From JALZUV01 sp964654855 (GTDB lineage Bacteria > Pseudomonadota > Alphaproteobacteria > Rickettsiales > JALZUV01), in the NCBI GenBank assembly GCA_964654855.1, contig CAZZJS010000001.1:248001-312000 (forward strand): a stretch of DNA of 64,000 nt. Reading direction: 5' to 3'. Position numbers and translations under genes: made by a program. Position 1 is the stretch's first letter, and the number at the start of each line of letters is the position of its first letter. This document shows positions 34,030-43,092 of this stretch, piece by piece. Below the pieces are notes generated by a model that did not search any database, was not told where the DNA came from, and saw only the letters and a program-made list of their open reading frames with translations.

Positions 34030-35759
34030 TAGGCGGCCCACTTATAGTCGGTTAAATGCGGCAGTGCCTGTGCCTTCAAATCATCCCAGCCGATGCGGTG
34101 ACAGAAATCGCCGAATTTTTCGCCGTCAAAACGCTCACTCACGAAGCGGGCGAGGATTGGATCAAGTGCATCGGTGATTTCTTCCAATGGCACTTTATCG
34201 AATGCTGCGGTGCCGAGGCGGGTGCCGTTATATTCACCACCAAGATAGAGGAGGTATTTGCCCGGCATGCGGCCAACAATACCGATCTCGCCGCCATAAG
34301 GGCGCGAGCAGCCATTGGGGCAGCCAGCGATACGGATGGCGATTTCTTCTTCGCGTAGGCCGTGCTTATCAAAGAGCTTTTCGAGTTGTTTGACGAGCGG
34401 GATTTCCACGCGTTCTGATTCTGCCAAACCCTTGCCGCAAGTGGGAAGCGACACGCAAGCATGGAAATGGCGAGCGAGATGGGTGATGTCCTCGTTCAAG
34501 CGGATATTGTGATCGCGCAGGATTTGCTCAATGGTGAGCTTATCCGCAGCTTCAATATCGCATAGGATGATATTTTGATCTGCCGTGAGGGTCAGATTCA
34601 TTTCATATTTGCTGATAACGGCGTGTAAGCCTGTGCGGTATTTCGCGCCCGCATATTCGCCGGATTTGATATCGATGATGCGCCCTGAAGGGATGGGGAT
34701 GCCGAGGAAATACTTGCCATCATTTTGCGAATGCCAGCCCATATGATCATGAATTGAAAATTCAGGGAGTGGGCGAGCGGTTGGAATATCGCCATCAAAA
34801 TAATCGGCCAGTTTTTTCCGTACCCAATCATCGCCTTTTTCGGCAACGACATATTTGAGGCGGGCATGTTGGCGGTTTTCGCGATCACCATAGTCACGCT
34901 GAAGCTTAACGACAGCTTCTGCCATTGCTTGTGCATCTTGCGGTTTGATATAGGTGATGGGCGTGGCTAGGCGAGGGTAGGTCGTGGGGGTGTTATGCTT
35001 CATCCCCATGCCGCCGCCAATGGCAACATGATAGCCGATAATTTTATCGCCTTCGATATCGGCCAAAAAGGCTAAATCGTTACTGAGCGCGTCGGTGCAA
35101 TTGTCGCTAGGGTCTATGACCGAGATTTTGAACTTACGCGGCATGTAGGTATCGCCGTAAATTTCTTCTTCTGCTGAGCCAGTGTCAGGAGTAAATGGAT
35201 AATCCTGTTTTTCACCATCGACGAAGATATCCCAATAGGCTTCTGTGCGTGGAGCAAGGTGTTTGGCGAGTTGATAGGTGAGGGCGAGCATCTCTTCGCG
35301 TGGTTTATCGCCAAGTGGTGCAGGGCAAGTGGTGATATTACGCACGACATCGCCGCAACCGCCCATGCTGGAGAGAAGCTCGTTGCTAATCTCCTTAATA
35401 AAAGGCTTCAGATTCTTTTTGATAATTTGATGAAACTGGAAAGTTTGGCGTGTGGTGATGCGTAAAGATCCATTCGCACGTGCGTCGCAATATTTATCAA
35501 GCGCGAGATATTGCTTAGCCGTCAAACGCCCTGCCGGCATTTTGAGGCGGAGCATGAATTCCCATTCTTTATCTAATCCCTGCTTTTTGCGCGGGGTGGC
35601 CGTATCGCGGTCATAGCCTTGATAGCTACCGAAAAACTTGAGAAGTTCGTAGGATTCATCCGACACAAAATCGGAAGAAGTGTCATCCAACTCGCTTGCA
35701 ATATCGCCACGCAGGCCAACACTGGCTCTTTTATAGCCCTCTTGTTTACTCTCACTCAT
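34029..35759 (-). CDS. cysI: sulfite reductase hemoprotein subunit
   Basis: A 576-residue siroheme/4Fe-4S enzyme reducing sulfite to sulfide. It has the duplicated ferredoxin-like and SiR half-domains, GSLRITTRQTFQFHQIIKKN, and the cluster-ligand motifs ACVSLPTCGKGLAESER and AGCPNGCSRPYGGEIG (four cysteines). Length agrees with NADPH-type CysI, but no cysJ gene is nearby. It is first in the operon cysI-cysG(N)-cysH-cysD, all coupled by overlaps. The promoter should lie in the 139-nt AT-rich gap before the divergent Hpt gene. Confidence 0.95.
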   Translation of the reverse strand: MSESKQEGYKRASVGLRGDIASELDDTSSDFVSDESYELLKFFGSYQGYDRDTATPRKKQGLDKEWEFMLRLKMPAGRLTAKQYLALDKYCDARANGSLRITTRQTFQFHQIIKKNLKPFIKEISNELLSSMGGCGDVVRNITTCPAPLGDKPREEMLALTYQLAKHLAPRTEAYWDIFVDGEKQDYPFTPDTGSAEEEIYGDTYMPRKFKISVIDPSDNCTDALSNDLAFLADIEGDKIIGYHVAIGGGMGMKHNTPTTYPRLATPITYIKPQDAQAMAEAVVKLQRDYGDRENRQHARLKYVVAEKGDDWVRKKLADYFDGDIPTARPLPEFSIHDHMGWHSQNDGKYFLGIPIPSGRIIDIKSGEYAGAKYRTGLHAVISKYEMNLTLTADQNIILCDIEAADKLTIEQILRDHNIRLNEDITHLARHFHACVSLPTCGKGLAESERVEIPLVKQLEKLFDKHGLREEEIAIRIAGCPNGCSRPYGGEIGIVGRMPGKYLLYLGGEYNGTRLGTAAFDKVPLEEITDALDPILARFVSERFDGEKFGDFCHRIGWDDLKAQALPHLTDYKWAA

Positions 35760-35898
35760 GGGTGAGATATAGTAAGGTTAATCTAATAAAGCAACAATAT
35801 TATGTGAATTGAATTAATTAACAAATAAAAAATGTTATTTATGAAAATTCTACCTAATAACAACTTCTTAACTAGCGCTTGTTTAGAGGGAATACAAA

Positions 35899-36921
35899 AT
35901 GGATGATTTGATTCAAGAACTGATTGATGAGGCGCAAGAGAGCCTCGCGAAAATAGAGCCGCAATTGGTGCATTTGCAGAATGGCTCAATGGATGAAGAA
36001 ACGACCTATAATATTTTTCGTTTAATGCATACGGTGAAGGGAACATCTGCTTTTTTAAACTTGTCTAAGCTTGAAACGATCGCCCGCTCGGCAGAACGTG
36101 TCGTGAATAAGGTGCGTGAGGAAGGCAATGAGCCAACGAAAGCGCAAACGGAGGCAATTTTTAAGTCGATTCACGCGGTGCGCACTGTTTTGGATAATGT
36201 TGCACATACAGGGCAAGAGCCTCTTGAAGATTTTTCTGATCTGATTGATGAATTAAATGCGAATGTTGAAGAGAGTGTAGAGCCAGCTGAGCATGAAAAA
36301 ATAATGGCTTATGAAGAGTATACGGGCGATAACTTGCTGGAAGGGTTGACGACCTTGGTGCCTGAGCTTGTATCAACACGGAACCAATTTTTACAACTTT
36401 TGCCGGGCAAAATGGAAAGTGAAATTAACGCTCCCATCCAGCGCCTCAACCATATTATCTCAAATCTTCAAGAAGCGGTGAAGGAAGCCCGAACTGTACA
36501 AAATTCACAAGATGAAGTCCAACCGACCTTTGCTATGAAGCCATATGTTTTGATGGTGGATGATAGTCCCTTCTTCCGTCGGTTAGTTTTGCCTATTATG
36601 GAAGGCGAAGGCTTTGAAGTTGTCACGGCAACAGGTGCTGAAGAAGCTTTTAAAATTTTACGTCATGAGGGGGCGTACGATATCATTATTAGCGATATTG
36701 ATATGCCAAAAATCAATGGCTATGAACTTGCGAAGCAGCTTAAAAAAGAAGAGAAATTAAAAGATATCCCTCTAATTGCTGTCTCATTACAGGATGCATC
36801 TGAAGGGGTTGAATATGGTATCAGCCAAGGCTTTGATTTCTATCTTGAGACATTTGATGTAGTGCATTTTAGAAAGATACTTTCAGATGCCCTCAAGTTA
36901 AGACAGAAACTGGCAGTATAG
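35899..36921 (+). CDS. CheA-like protein with Hpt, dimerisation-like and REC domains but no kinase
   Basis: A 340-residue protein. Residues 1-120 are an Hpt domain with phosphorylatable His44 (MHTVKGTSAFL). Residues about 145-200 (LVPELVSTRNQFLQLLPGKM and HIISNLQEAVKEAR) match the dimerisation helices of CheA. Residues 216-340 are a receiver domain (YVLMVDDSPFFRR) with phosphoacceptor Asp266 (ISDIDMP) and Ser296. CheA normally carries a HATPase and CheW-like domain between dimerisation and receiver; here both are missing. The conserved receiver Lys is replaced by Thr318 (YLETFD versus the usual YLxKFD). So it cannot phosphorylate itself and may act as a phosphorelay or signal sink. GAGGGA precedes the ATG. 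Confidence 0.85.
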   Translation: MDDLIQELIDEAQESLAKIEPQLVHLQNGSMDEETTYNIFRLMHTVKGTSAFLNLSKLETIARSAERVVNKVREEGNEPTKAQTEAIFKSIHAVRTVLDNVAHTGQEPLEDFSDLIDELNANVEESVEPAEHEKIMAYEEYTGDNLLEGLTTLVPELVSTRNQFLQLLPGKMESEINAPIQRLNHIISNLQEAVKEARTVQNSQDEVQPTFAMKPYVLMVDDSPFFRRLVLPIMEGEGFEVVTATGAEEAFKILRHEGAYDIIISDIDMPKINGYELAKQLKKEEKLKDIPLIAVSLQDASEGVEYGISQGFDFYLETFDVVHFRKILSDALKLRQKLAV

Positions 36922-36985
36922 TTCTTCTCAGTGAAGATGTTCGACTTCGCTTGACAGTTAGTCAAACGGCTGGCATTAGCCGTTT

Positions 36986-39900
36986 ATGAATGTACTAAAT
37001 TTTACCCCTGAACATATGGCAATCAGCAAAGCAGCCTTTGCGGATGAATCCGAAATTTTACGTAAATTGGCCGATAGCTTGCCGCGTTACGAAAAGCTGA
37101 TCCCTCGTATTATGCAGGGTGCCGAAAAGATCGTTGAGAAGCTCCGCAAAGAAGGGGCAGGGCATGGCGTTGAAGCGTTCTTGCAGGAATATGGTCTAAA
37201 CACCAAAGAGGGAATCGCGATTATGTCGCTTGCGGAGGCGTTGCTTCGTATTCCTGATAGCCACACGGCGGATGATTTGATTCGTGATAAATTTGACGGT
37301 CGTGAATGGGATAAACATTTAGGCCAAAGTGAGTCAATTTTGGTGAATGCCTCTAGCTGGGGCTTGCTACTCACCGGTAAGGTGCTGGAGTTCGTTAGCC
37401 CAGAAGGACAAAAAGCCGGATTGATGCTGCGTAAGCTGGTTGGGCGTTTGGGTGAGCCAACAGTGCGTGAATCCTTGCGCCAAGCGGTGCGCTTTATTGG
37501 TACGCAATTTGTGATGGGAACGACCATTGAAGAGGCGATGGCTCGCGCTAAGTCAGCGCATAAAAAAGGCTATATGATGTCTTATGACATTTTGGGCGAA
37601 GGGGCACGTACTCTGAGCCAAGCCGAAAAATATTATGAAGCTTACACCGATGCTTTAATCGCGCTTGCTAAAGCAAAGGGTAAAGCATCTATTCAGCCAT
37701 CATTATCCATCAAACTTTCTGCACTTCATCCCAAATATTATACGGTGAAATATGATCGTCTTGAGACGGAACTGCTACCGAAGTTAAAACTGCTTTGTGC
37801 GAAAGCCAAAGAATCGGGTGTCATTGTCTCGATCGATGCAGAGGAATCCTACCGTCTTGATATTCACATGAAGCTGTTTGAAGCACTCGTGATGGATGAA
37901 GAATTTAAAGGAACGAATTGCATCGGCTTTGTACTACAAACTTATCAAAAGCGTGCCCACATGGTGGTGGACTGGTTGAAGGATTTGGCAGAAAAAAGCG
38001 GAAGTCGTATTCCTGTTCGTTTGGTAAAAGGGGCTTATTGGGATACGGAAATTAAACTCTCGCAGCAAGGTGGACTAGATGGCTACCCGGTCTTTACCCG
38101 TAAAGCGAATACGGATCTATCTTATCTCGCTTGTGCTGAGGCGATGTTGAGCCATAAAGAATCGTTCTATCCGCAATTTGCGACTCATAACGCGCACACA
38201 TTGGTTGCTGTGCGTGAAATGGCGGCGGATGCCGGTTGGAAAGGCGGCGAGTTTGAATTTCAGCGCCTGCATGGCATGGGTGAGAAGCTCTATGATCAAC
38301 TGATCGGTGATATTCCGTGTCGTGTTTATGCGCCTGTTGGCCGTCATAAAGACTTGCTGGCATATTTGATTCGTCGTTTGTTGGAAAATGGTGCGAACTC
38401 TTCGTTCGTGAATCAATTGATGGATGAAACCTTTCCGCTAGAAGTGCTCTTAGCTGATCCATTGGAGAAAATCCGTAACCGTCAATTTAACTCGCACCCT
38501 GATATTGCTTTGCCGAAAGATATTTACGGCGATCGCGAAAATCCGAAAGGCTACGATCTCGGCAATATCGCGCATTTAGAATATCTAAAAAAAGCACTAA
38601 AACAGCCTACTGCGAAAACGTTAGGCGATAAGCCCGCGACGAACCCAACCACGGGAGCAGAGCTTGCAAAGCTTACTTATACCGATGAAAAAGGCGTCGA
38701 AAAGGCGATTGAAAAAGCTAATAAAGCGCAAGTGCTTTGGGATAAAGTATCGGTTAATGAGCGCGCTGCCATGCTGGATAAAACCGCTAACTTGATGCTA
38801 GAAAATGAAGAAGAGCTATTATCGCTTTGTGTGTTTGAAGCAGGTAAAACGCAGCTAGATGCGATTGCAGAGCTACGCGAAGCAGTCGATTTTTGTCGTT
38901 ACTATGCCAACCAAGCACGTAGTCAAATGGTACCGCAATTGCTACCTGGGCCAACAGGGGAAAGTAACGAGCTACATTTCTTTGGTCGTGGAACTTTCGT
39001 ATGCATTAGCCCGTGGAACTTCCCGCTTGCGATCTTTACAGGTCAAGTTGCTGCAGCCTTAGTTGCCGGTAACGCCGTTGTTGCTAAGCCTGCTGAACAA
39101 ACACCGCTAGTAGCGTTGCGTACAGTAGAACTAATGCATAAAGCGGGCATCCCGAAAGACGTGCTCCAATTGCTTATCGGTAAAGGTAGGGTGATTGGTC
39201 AGGCGATGATCGAACATCCGGAAATTGCAGGAGTGTGTTTCACAGGCTCTGTTCCGGTTGCACAAGGCATCAACCAAACGCTCGCGGCACGTAAGGGTGC
39301 CATTGTGCCTTTAATTGCAGAAACAGGCGGTCAAAACTGCATGATTGTGGATTCAACCGCTCTGCTAGAGCAAGCAGTGGATGATATTATTCTTTCTGCT
39401 TTCGGAAGTGCAGGGCAGCGTTGCTCGGCGCTTCGTGTGCTATTGGTGCAGGAAGCCATCGCAGATGAGCTGCAAGGCATGCTGATAGAAGCGATGGATG
39501 AGCTTAAAATTGGCAATCCGCTTAACCCTGCAACCGATGTAGGGCCAGTGATTGATATTCGTGCGCGCGATGGGTTATTGGCGCATTGCGAAGAGATGGA
39601 AAAACAAAGTCGAGTGATTAAGAAGCTTGAAGCGCCTGAGCTGGGCGGTAGTTTCGTGGCGCCCCATTTGATTAAATTAGATAGTATCGATCAGTTGGAG
39701 AAGGAACATTTTGGCCCAATCCTTCACATCGTCCGCTTTAAAGCAGAAGATTTTGAGAAACTTCCTGCGCGCATTAATGCGACCGGTTTTGGCCTGACCT
39801 TTGGTTTGCACAGCCGCATCGAAGATCATTGGGAGCATGTGCAGCAAACGATTCGCGCGGGCAATATGTATATCAATCGCAACATGACAGGTGCGGTAGT

Positions 39901-40045
39901 AGGGGTACAACCATTCGGTGGTGAAGGACTATCTGGAACCGGACCTAAGGCAGGTGGTCCTCATTACTTGCATCGTTTTATGACAGAGCGTACCATCACA
40001 ATCAATACCGCTGCAGTTGGCGGCAACCTTGATTTGTTGAGTTGA
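36986..40045 (+). CDS. putA: bifunctional proline dehydrogenase / L-glutamate-gamma-semialdehyde dehydrogenase
   Basis: A 1019-residue protein. The N-terminal half is the FAD-dependent proline dehydrogenase barrel (PSLSIKLSALHPKY, VRLVKGAYWDTEIK, YPQFATHNAHT, RLHGMGEKLYDQL). The C-terminal half is an aldehyde dehydrogenase with ISPWNFPLAIFTGQVAAALV, the catalytic cysteine in SAGQRCSALRVLL and PFGGEGLSGTGPKAGGP. It oxidises proline to glutamate with substrate channelling. The protein begins directly with the helical pre-PRODH region and lacks the N-terminal ribbon-helix-helix repressor domain, so this PutA should not be an autoregulator. A tiny lipoprotein gene follows immediately. Confidence 0.96.
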   Translation: MNVLNFTPEHMAISKAAFADESEILRKLADSLPRYEKLIPRIMQGAEKIVEKLRKEGAGHGVEAFLQEYGLNTKEGIAIMSLAEALLRIPDSHTADDLIRDKFDGREWDKHLGQSESILVNASSWGLLLTGKVLEFVSPEGQKAGLMLRKLVGRLGEPTVRESLRQAVRFIGTQFVMGTTIEEAMARAKSAHKKGYMMSYDILGEGARTLSQAEKYYEAYTDALIALAKAKGKASIQPSLSIKLSALHPKYYTVKYDRLETELLPKLKLLCAKAKESGVIVSIDAEESYRLDIHMKLFEALVMDEEFKGTNCIGFVLQTYQKRAHMVVDWLKDLAEKSGSRIPVRLVKGAYWDTEIKLSQQGGLDGYPVFTRKANTDLSYLACAEAMLSHKESFYPQFATHNAHTLVAVREMAADAGWKGGEFEFQRLHGMGEKLYDQLIGDIPCRVYAPVGRHKDLLAYLIRRLLENGANSSFVNQLMDETFPLEVLLADPLEKIRNRQFNSHPDIALPKDIYGDRENPKGYDLGNIAHLEYLKKALKQPTAKTLGDKPATNPTTGAELAKLTYTDEKGVEKAIEKANKAQVLWDKVSVNERAAMLDKTANLMLENEEELLSLCVFEAGKTQLDAIAELREAVDFCRYYANQARSQMVPQLLPGPTGESNELHFFGRGTFVCISPWNFPLAIFTGQVAAALVAGNAVVAKPAEQTPLVALRTVELMHKAGIPKDVLQLLIGKGRVIGQAMIEHPEIAGVCFTGSVPVAQGINQTLAARKGAIVPLIAETGGQNCMIVDSTALLEQAVDDIILSAFGSAGQRCSALRVLLVQEAIADELQGMLIEAMDELKIGNPLNPATDVGPVIDIRARDGLLAHCEEMEKQSRVIKKLEAPELGGSFVAPHLIKLDSIDQLEKEHFGPILHIVRFKAEDFEKLPARINATGFGLTFGLHSRIEDHWEHVQQTIRAGNMYINRNMTGAVVGVQPFGGEGLSGTGPKAGGPHYLHRFMTERTITINTAAVGGNLDLLS

Positions 40046-40049
40046 TGAT

Positions 40050-40127
40050 ATGAAAATGACGATATTGCTAGCACTAAGCACACTGTTTTTAACCGCTTGT
40101 GACGTGCCGTTTATTCCGGGAATTTAA
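40050..40127 (+). CDS. very small lipoprotein, 25 aa
   Basis: An open frame of 26 codons starting 4 nt after the putA stop. The protein is a complete lipoprotein signal (MKMTILLALSTLFLTAC) with lipobox LTAC and Cys17, followed by only eight more residues (DVPFIPGI). Very short lipoproteins with a CDVPF-type mature end occur in alphaproteobacteria, to my recollection, without known function. No strong ribosome binding sequence is present, so translation is probably coupled to putA. Its last 17 nt overlap the end of the convergent membrane protein gene. Confidence 0.6.
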   Translation: MKMTILLALSTLFLTACDVPFIPGI

Positions 40128-41817
40128 CATCCCAAACTTTGAGCTTTTCTAACTCCTGTTCTAATGAACGAGGGGTGAGCCAGCTATGTGTCTCGTGAAG
40201 GTAGCTATCTTCATTGATGAAATCAGGGCATACCACAATCACATCGATGCCGCGCTTTTGTAGAATTTGCTTTGCGAGCGGAAGGTTATTGCTATGCAAA
40301 ATGCGTAATAAGTCGCCCAGCCCGTCTACATTACGATGGTTGTTTGCTGAGAGGATGCGATGCGGCGTAAAAAAGAGAAACTCATACCCTCGGTTAGGGG
40401 TAATGGCGACACTTAATGGCTGTTTCCCTAAAAGATTTTCGCGAATCACGGTTGTCATATCAGCATTGCAAGCGTGCGCGCGCCGTATCTCCTCTTCTTT
40501 TTCTTTATGAGAAAGTAATCCAAGAGGTAGCACAATGATGGTAAAAATAACCAGCATGCGCTTCACTCGCCATTCTTCCCATTTAACATCGCTCAAACCG
40601 TAAGCCAGTAGCAGTAAAGCGGGTGGAACAGCATAATAAACCCAGCGGAACGCATCAAAGGTAAGTAGATACATACTGACGGAGGTGATGAGCAAGAGTA
40701 GAGCATGGAAAGGCCAATTCTCTTTGCGCATCCGCATGAAGCTGATGGGTAAGGCGAGTAATAAGGGGATAAAGGGCGAAATATTATATCCCTCATCGAT
40801 AGGAGATTTTAGTTCGCCAATATTATCACCGAAATATTCGATGAGGAGAGGGTCCGTCATCGTGACGAAGCCAAGTTTTAGCAATTCAGGGAAGAGCAAG
40901 AAGGTAAGAAGGAAGATGGCTACGCCAAGTAAGCTAGCCTTGAGAACTCGCATCGGCAGGCGGCACTTCCAGATGGTGCGTAAAGACAGAATTATTGCCG
41001 CAAAACAAGTCAACGCGATCATCACAAAATGTGGCCATGAGAGGCTATCAGTCACTACTGTGGTGAATTCGGAGAGTGGGCGTTCGACTAATATCCCAAG
41101 TGCCATGATTCGCAACATCATCGCAAAGAAGCGGCGTGGTGCCCGATAATATTCTTTTGGCTTTTGCAGCCAGCACCAGCCCAACCACAGGCTTGTAAAA
41201 AAGAGGGGTACAAAAAATTCAACACTCACCCATACGCCAAGCCCCGCAATGATCCCAGCTGTACGAATACGCTGGGTAATTAAGCTGTGTAGTAACCAGA
41301 CGAAGAGCGTCGCCAGTAGCGCATGATGGTCAATCCGCCCGGGTGCGAAATAGGAGAGTAAATAAGGGTTGCAATAAACGGCGAGTAATATTGTTGGTAA
41401 AACAAGATTTTGCACGGTTCCGCCTAAACGAGTGGTCGTGAGCGCGGTACCCCATGTAAAAACAAGCAGTAAGATAAACTGGTACAGCATACTTGCTTCC
41501 AGCATGGGTAAGATACCCGCAAAAGGTAGGAGCAGGAGGTCTACTGGCCGTGTCCAATGGTGCGTCAACCCGTGCGGCCAGTTTGTGCGTTCGATTAGAT
41601 GATCATACCAGCTTCCGCTCTGCATGAGTTTCTCAACGGTTAAAAAGCGAAGGTATGTGTCGGTGCCGATAATATCAGCAACGCTATTCAGATCAAGAAA
41701 GTCAGTGCGCCCAGACGTAAAAAGTAGGCTGAGAAGAAAAATGCACAGGAAAATACTACGCGGATAAGGCACGGCTTTCCGTCTCAATCTGCCCCTGTAG
41801 GTGAGATAAAAACTCAT
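40111..41817 (-). CDS. GT-C-type membrane glycosyltransferase-like protein
   Basis: A 568-residue protein with about 10-12 membrane helices and a C-terminal soluble part. After the first helix, it has the GT-C-like acidic/aromatic segment DIIGTDTYLRFLTVEKLMQS and later HHWTRPVDLLLLPF and FAPGRIDHHALLATLF. The latter matches the DxHH pattern of oligosaccharyltransferase-like (STT3) and related enzymes. It probably transfers a sugar from a polyprenyl-phosphate donor. The C-terminal region (PNRGYEFLFFTPHRILSANN, IDVIVVCPDFINE) is typical of this family. An ATG at 41817 overlaps plsC by 62 nt; a GTG at 41772 would cut the overlap to 17 nt. Confidence 0.75.
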   Translation of the reverse strand: MSFYLTYRGRLRRKAVPYPRSIFLCIFLLSLLFTSGRTDFLDLNSVADIIGTDTYLRFLTVEKLMQSGSWYDHLIERTNWPHGLTHHWTRPVDLLLLPFAGILPMLEASMLYQFILLLVFTWGTALTTTRLGGTVQNLVLPTILLAVYCNPYLLSYFAPGRIDHHALLATLFVWLLHSLITQRIRTAGIIAGLGVWVSVEFFVPLFFTSLWLGWCWLQKPKEYYRAPRRFFAMMLRIMALGILVERPLSEFTTVVTDSLSWPHFVMIALTCFAAIILSLRTIWKCRLPMRVLKASLLGVAIFLLTFLLFPELLKLGFVTMTDPLLIEYFGDNIGELKSPIDEGYNISPFIPLLLALPISFMRMRKENWPFHALLLLITSVSMYLLTFDAFRWVYYAVPPALLLLAYGLSDVKWEEWRVKRMLVIFTIIVLPLGLLSHKEKEEEIRRAHACNADMTTVIRENLLGKQPLSVAITPNRGYEFLFFTPHRILSANNHRNVDGLGDLLRILHSNNLPLAKQILQKRGIDVIVVCPDFINEDSYLHETHSWLTPRSLEQELEKLKVWDVKFPE

Positions 41818-42460
41818 CTGGCTTTAGGCTACCAGCGGGGATGGACTCTAACATTACTAGATCAATCGTGCCGGGATCTTTCGCAAAAGCGTTCTTTTTC
41901 CAATAAGTGCCAGAGTTCAAGGCGATGGGCACGACAGGACACTTAAGGAATTTGGCGAGCGCAGAAACGCCTGGTAGATAGTCTCTCGTTTCTCCCGGAG
42001 GCATTCTCGTGCCTTCAGGAAAGATGATCAGGTTATATCCTTCACTAGAACGTTGTTTTGCTTCTTTAATCAGTTTCTTGACGGTCGCAGATCCGCCGCC
42101 GCGATTAATGCCGATATTACCTGCACGCCAAATCCACCAACCAATTACGGGCAGCCAATAAAGTTCTTTTTTCATTACGAATAAGGCGTTGGGTACGAGC
42201 ACCCAGAGTGCAATTGTCTCCCAAGCAGATTGATGCTTGCTAGCATAAATAGAAGGCTCTTGTGGGAGTTTGCCTTTGAGCGTGACGCGGTAATCAAGCC
42301 CAAGCACTATGCGCATAACCCATAGATATAAATAGACCCAGCGGTGAATGCCCCAATGCGTGCTGCGTACTGTTATCAAACATGGTAGCATGAGAGTCGC
42401 ATAAAGAATGCTTCCCGGATAGAAGAGAAGATTAAAGAGGATTGTTCGCAAGAATTTCAC
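41756..42460 (-). CDS. plsC: 1-acylglycerol-3-phosphate acyltransferase
   Basis: A 234-residue PlsC-family enzyme with an N-terminal membrane segment. The catalytic motif SKHQSAWETIALW is the HX4D site in its HX4E variant, also seen in other alphaproteobacterial PlsC proteins. Other blocks are NIGINRGGG and LIIFPEGTRMPPGETRDYLP. It acylates lysophosphatidate to phosphatidate. Its ends overlap the neighbouring genes by 29 and 62 nt, marking it as part of the operon grpE-ftsX-SanA-like-plsC-GT-C. Confidence 0.9.
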   Translation of the reverse strand: MKFLRTILFNLLFYPGSILYATLMLPCLITVRSTHWGIHRWVYLYLWVMRIVLGLDYRVTLKGKLPQEPSIYASKHQSAWETIALWVLVPNALFVMKKELYWLPVIGWWIWRAGNIGINRGGGSATVKKLIKEAKQRSSEGYNLIIFPEGTRMPPGETRDYLPGVSALAKFLKCPVVPIALNSGTYWKKNAFAKDPGTIDLVMLESIPAGSLKPDEFLSHLQGQIETESRALSA

Positions 42461-43082
42461 TTAATTGTGTCTCCTGCGCGACTAGTTTCGCGACATAGCT
42501 AATAACAAGTTTGTGATACTCGCTGACAAGAAGTAAGGCGCTGTCTTTGTTGCGCCACCAGTCAGCAGGGAATTTTGGAGAGAAAACAGGCTCCGCAATA
42601 ATGATGTAATTCCGCGGTAAGACTCGACGAAATTCATGCAAGCTGCGCGGCATATGGTAATTGGTGGTAATGAGCATTAATGTTTCAGTGCGTGTTTTTC
42701 CTTCCAAAAACTTCTTAGTTTCTAATGCGTTACCGCGCGTACTTCGAGCATCTCTACCAAGGAATATCTTCTCTTTAAAGCGCTCATAAAGGCGCGATCC
42801 TAACGGGTTTCCCGTATTAGCAAAAAGTTGCTTATCGCTAACATTTTTATTTACACCCGTAATGAAAAGTTGTGGGACTTGGCCTTCATAGAGTTTGATA
42901 AGACCGTGGACGATGCGCCCTTGTGCACCGGTTAAAACAATCCCAACATCCAATTTTTCTTTCGTTTGTGTCGTATGCAATGACTGTCTAGGTACTTCAC
43001 CAATAAACCAAATGAAGCCGACCATCCAAAGGGTGGCGGCTAATAGCAATAGCATCATTAAAAGAGAAAAAAGGCGTCTCAT
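42432..43082 (-). CDS. YdcF/SanA-type DUF218 membrane protein
   Basis: A 216-residue protein with one N-terminal helix (FSLLMMLLLLAATLWMVGFI) and a periplasmic or cytoplasmic DUF218 domain: GIVLTGAQGRIVHGLIKLYE, QLFITGVNKNVSD and LMLITTNYHMPRSLHEFRR. The family includes ElyC, SanA and YdcF, several of which influence envelope integrity and undecaprenyl-linked polymers. This fits its place between ftsX and plsC. The specific role is unknown. Confidence 0.85.
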   Translation of the reverse strand: MRRLFSLLMMLLLLAATLWMVGFIWFIGEVPRQSLHTTQTKEKLDVGIVLTGAQGRIVHGLIKLYEGQVPQLFITGVNKNVSDKQLFANTGNPLGSRLYERFKEKIFLGRDARSTRGNALETKKFLEGKTRTETLMLITTNYHMPRSLHEFRRVLPRNYIIIAEPVFSPKFPADWWRNKDSALLLVSEYHKLVISYVAKLVAQETQLSEILANNPL

Positions 43083-43092
43083 GCAGCTACCT

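Noticed and set aside
35836..35848. TAACATTTTTT-like sequence (minus strand) upstream of cysI as a fifth regulon site
   Set aside because: The region is very AT-rich, the 11-nt distal repeat is missing and there is no -10 box at the right distance.
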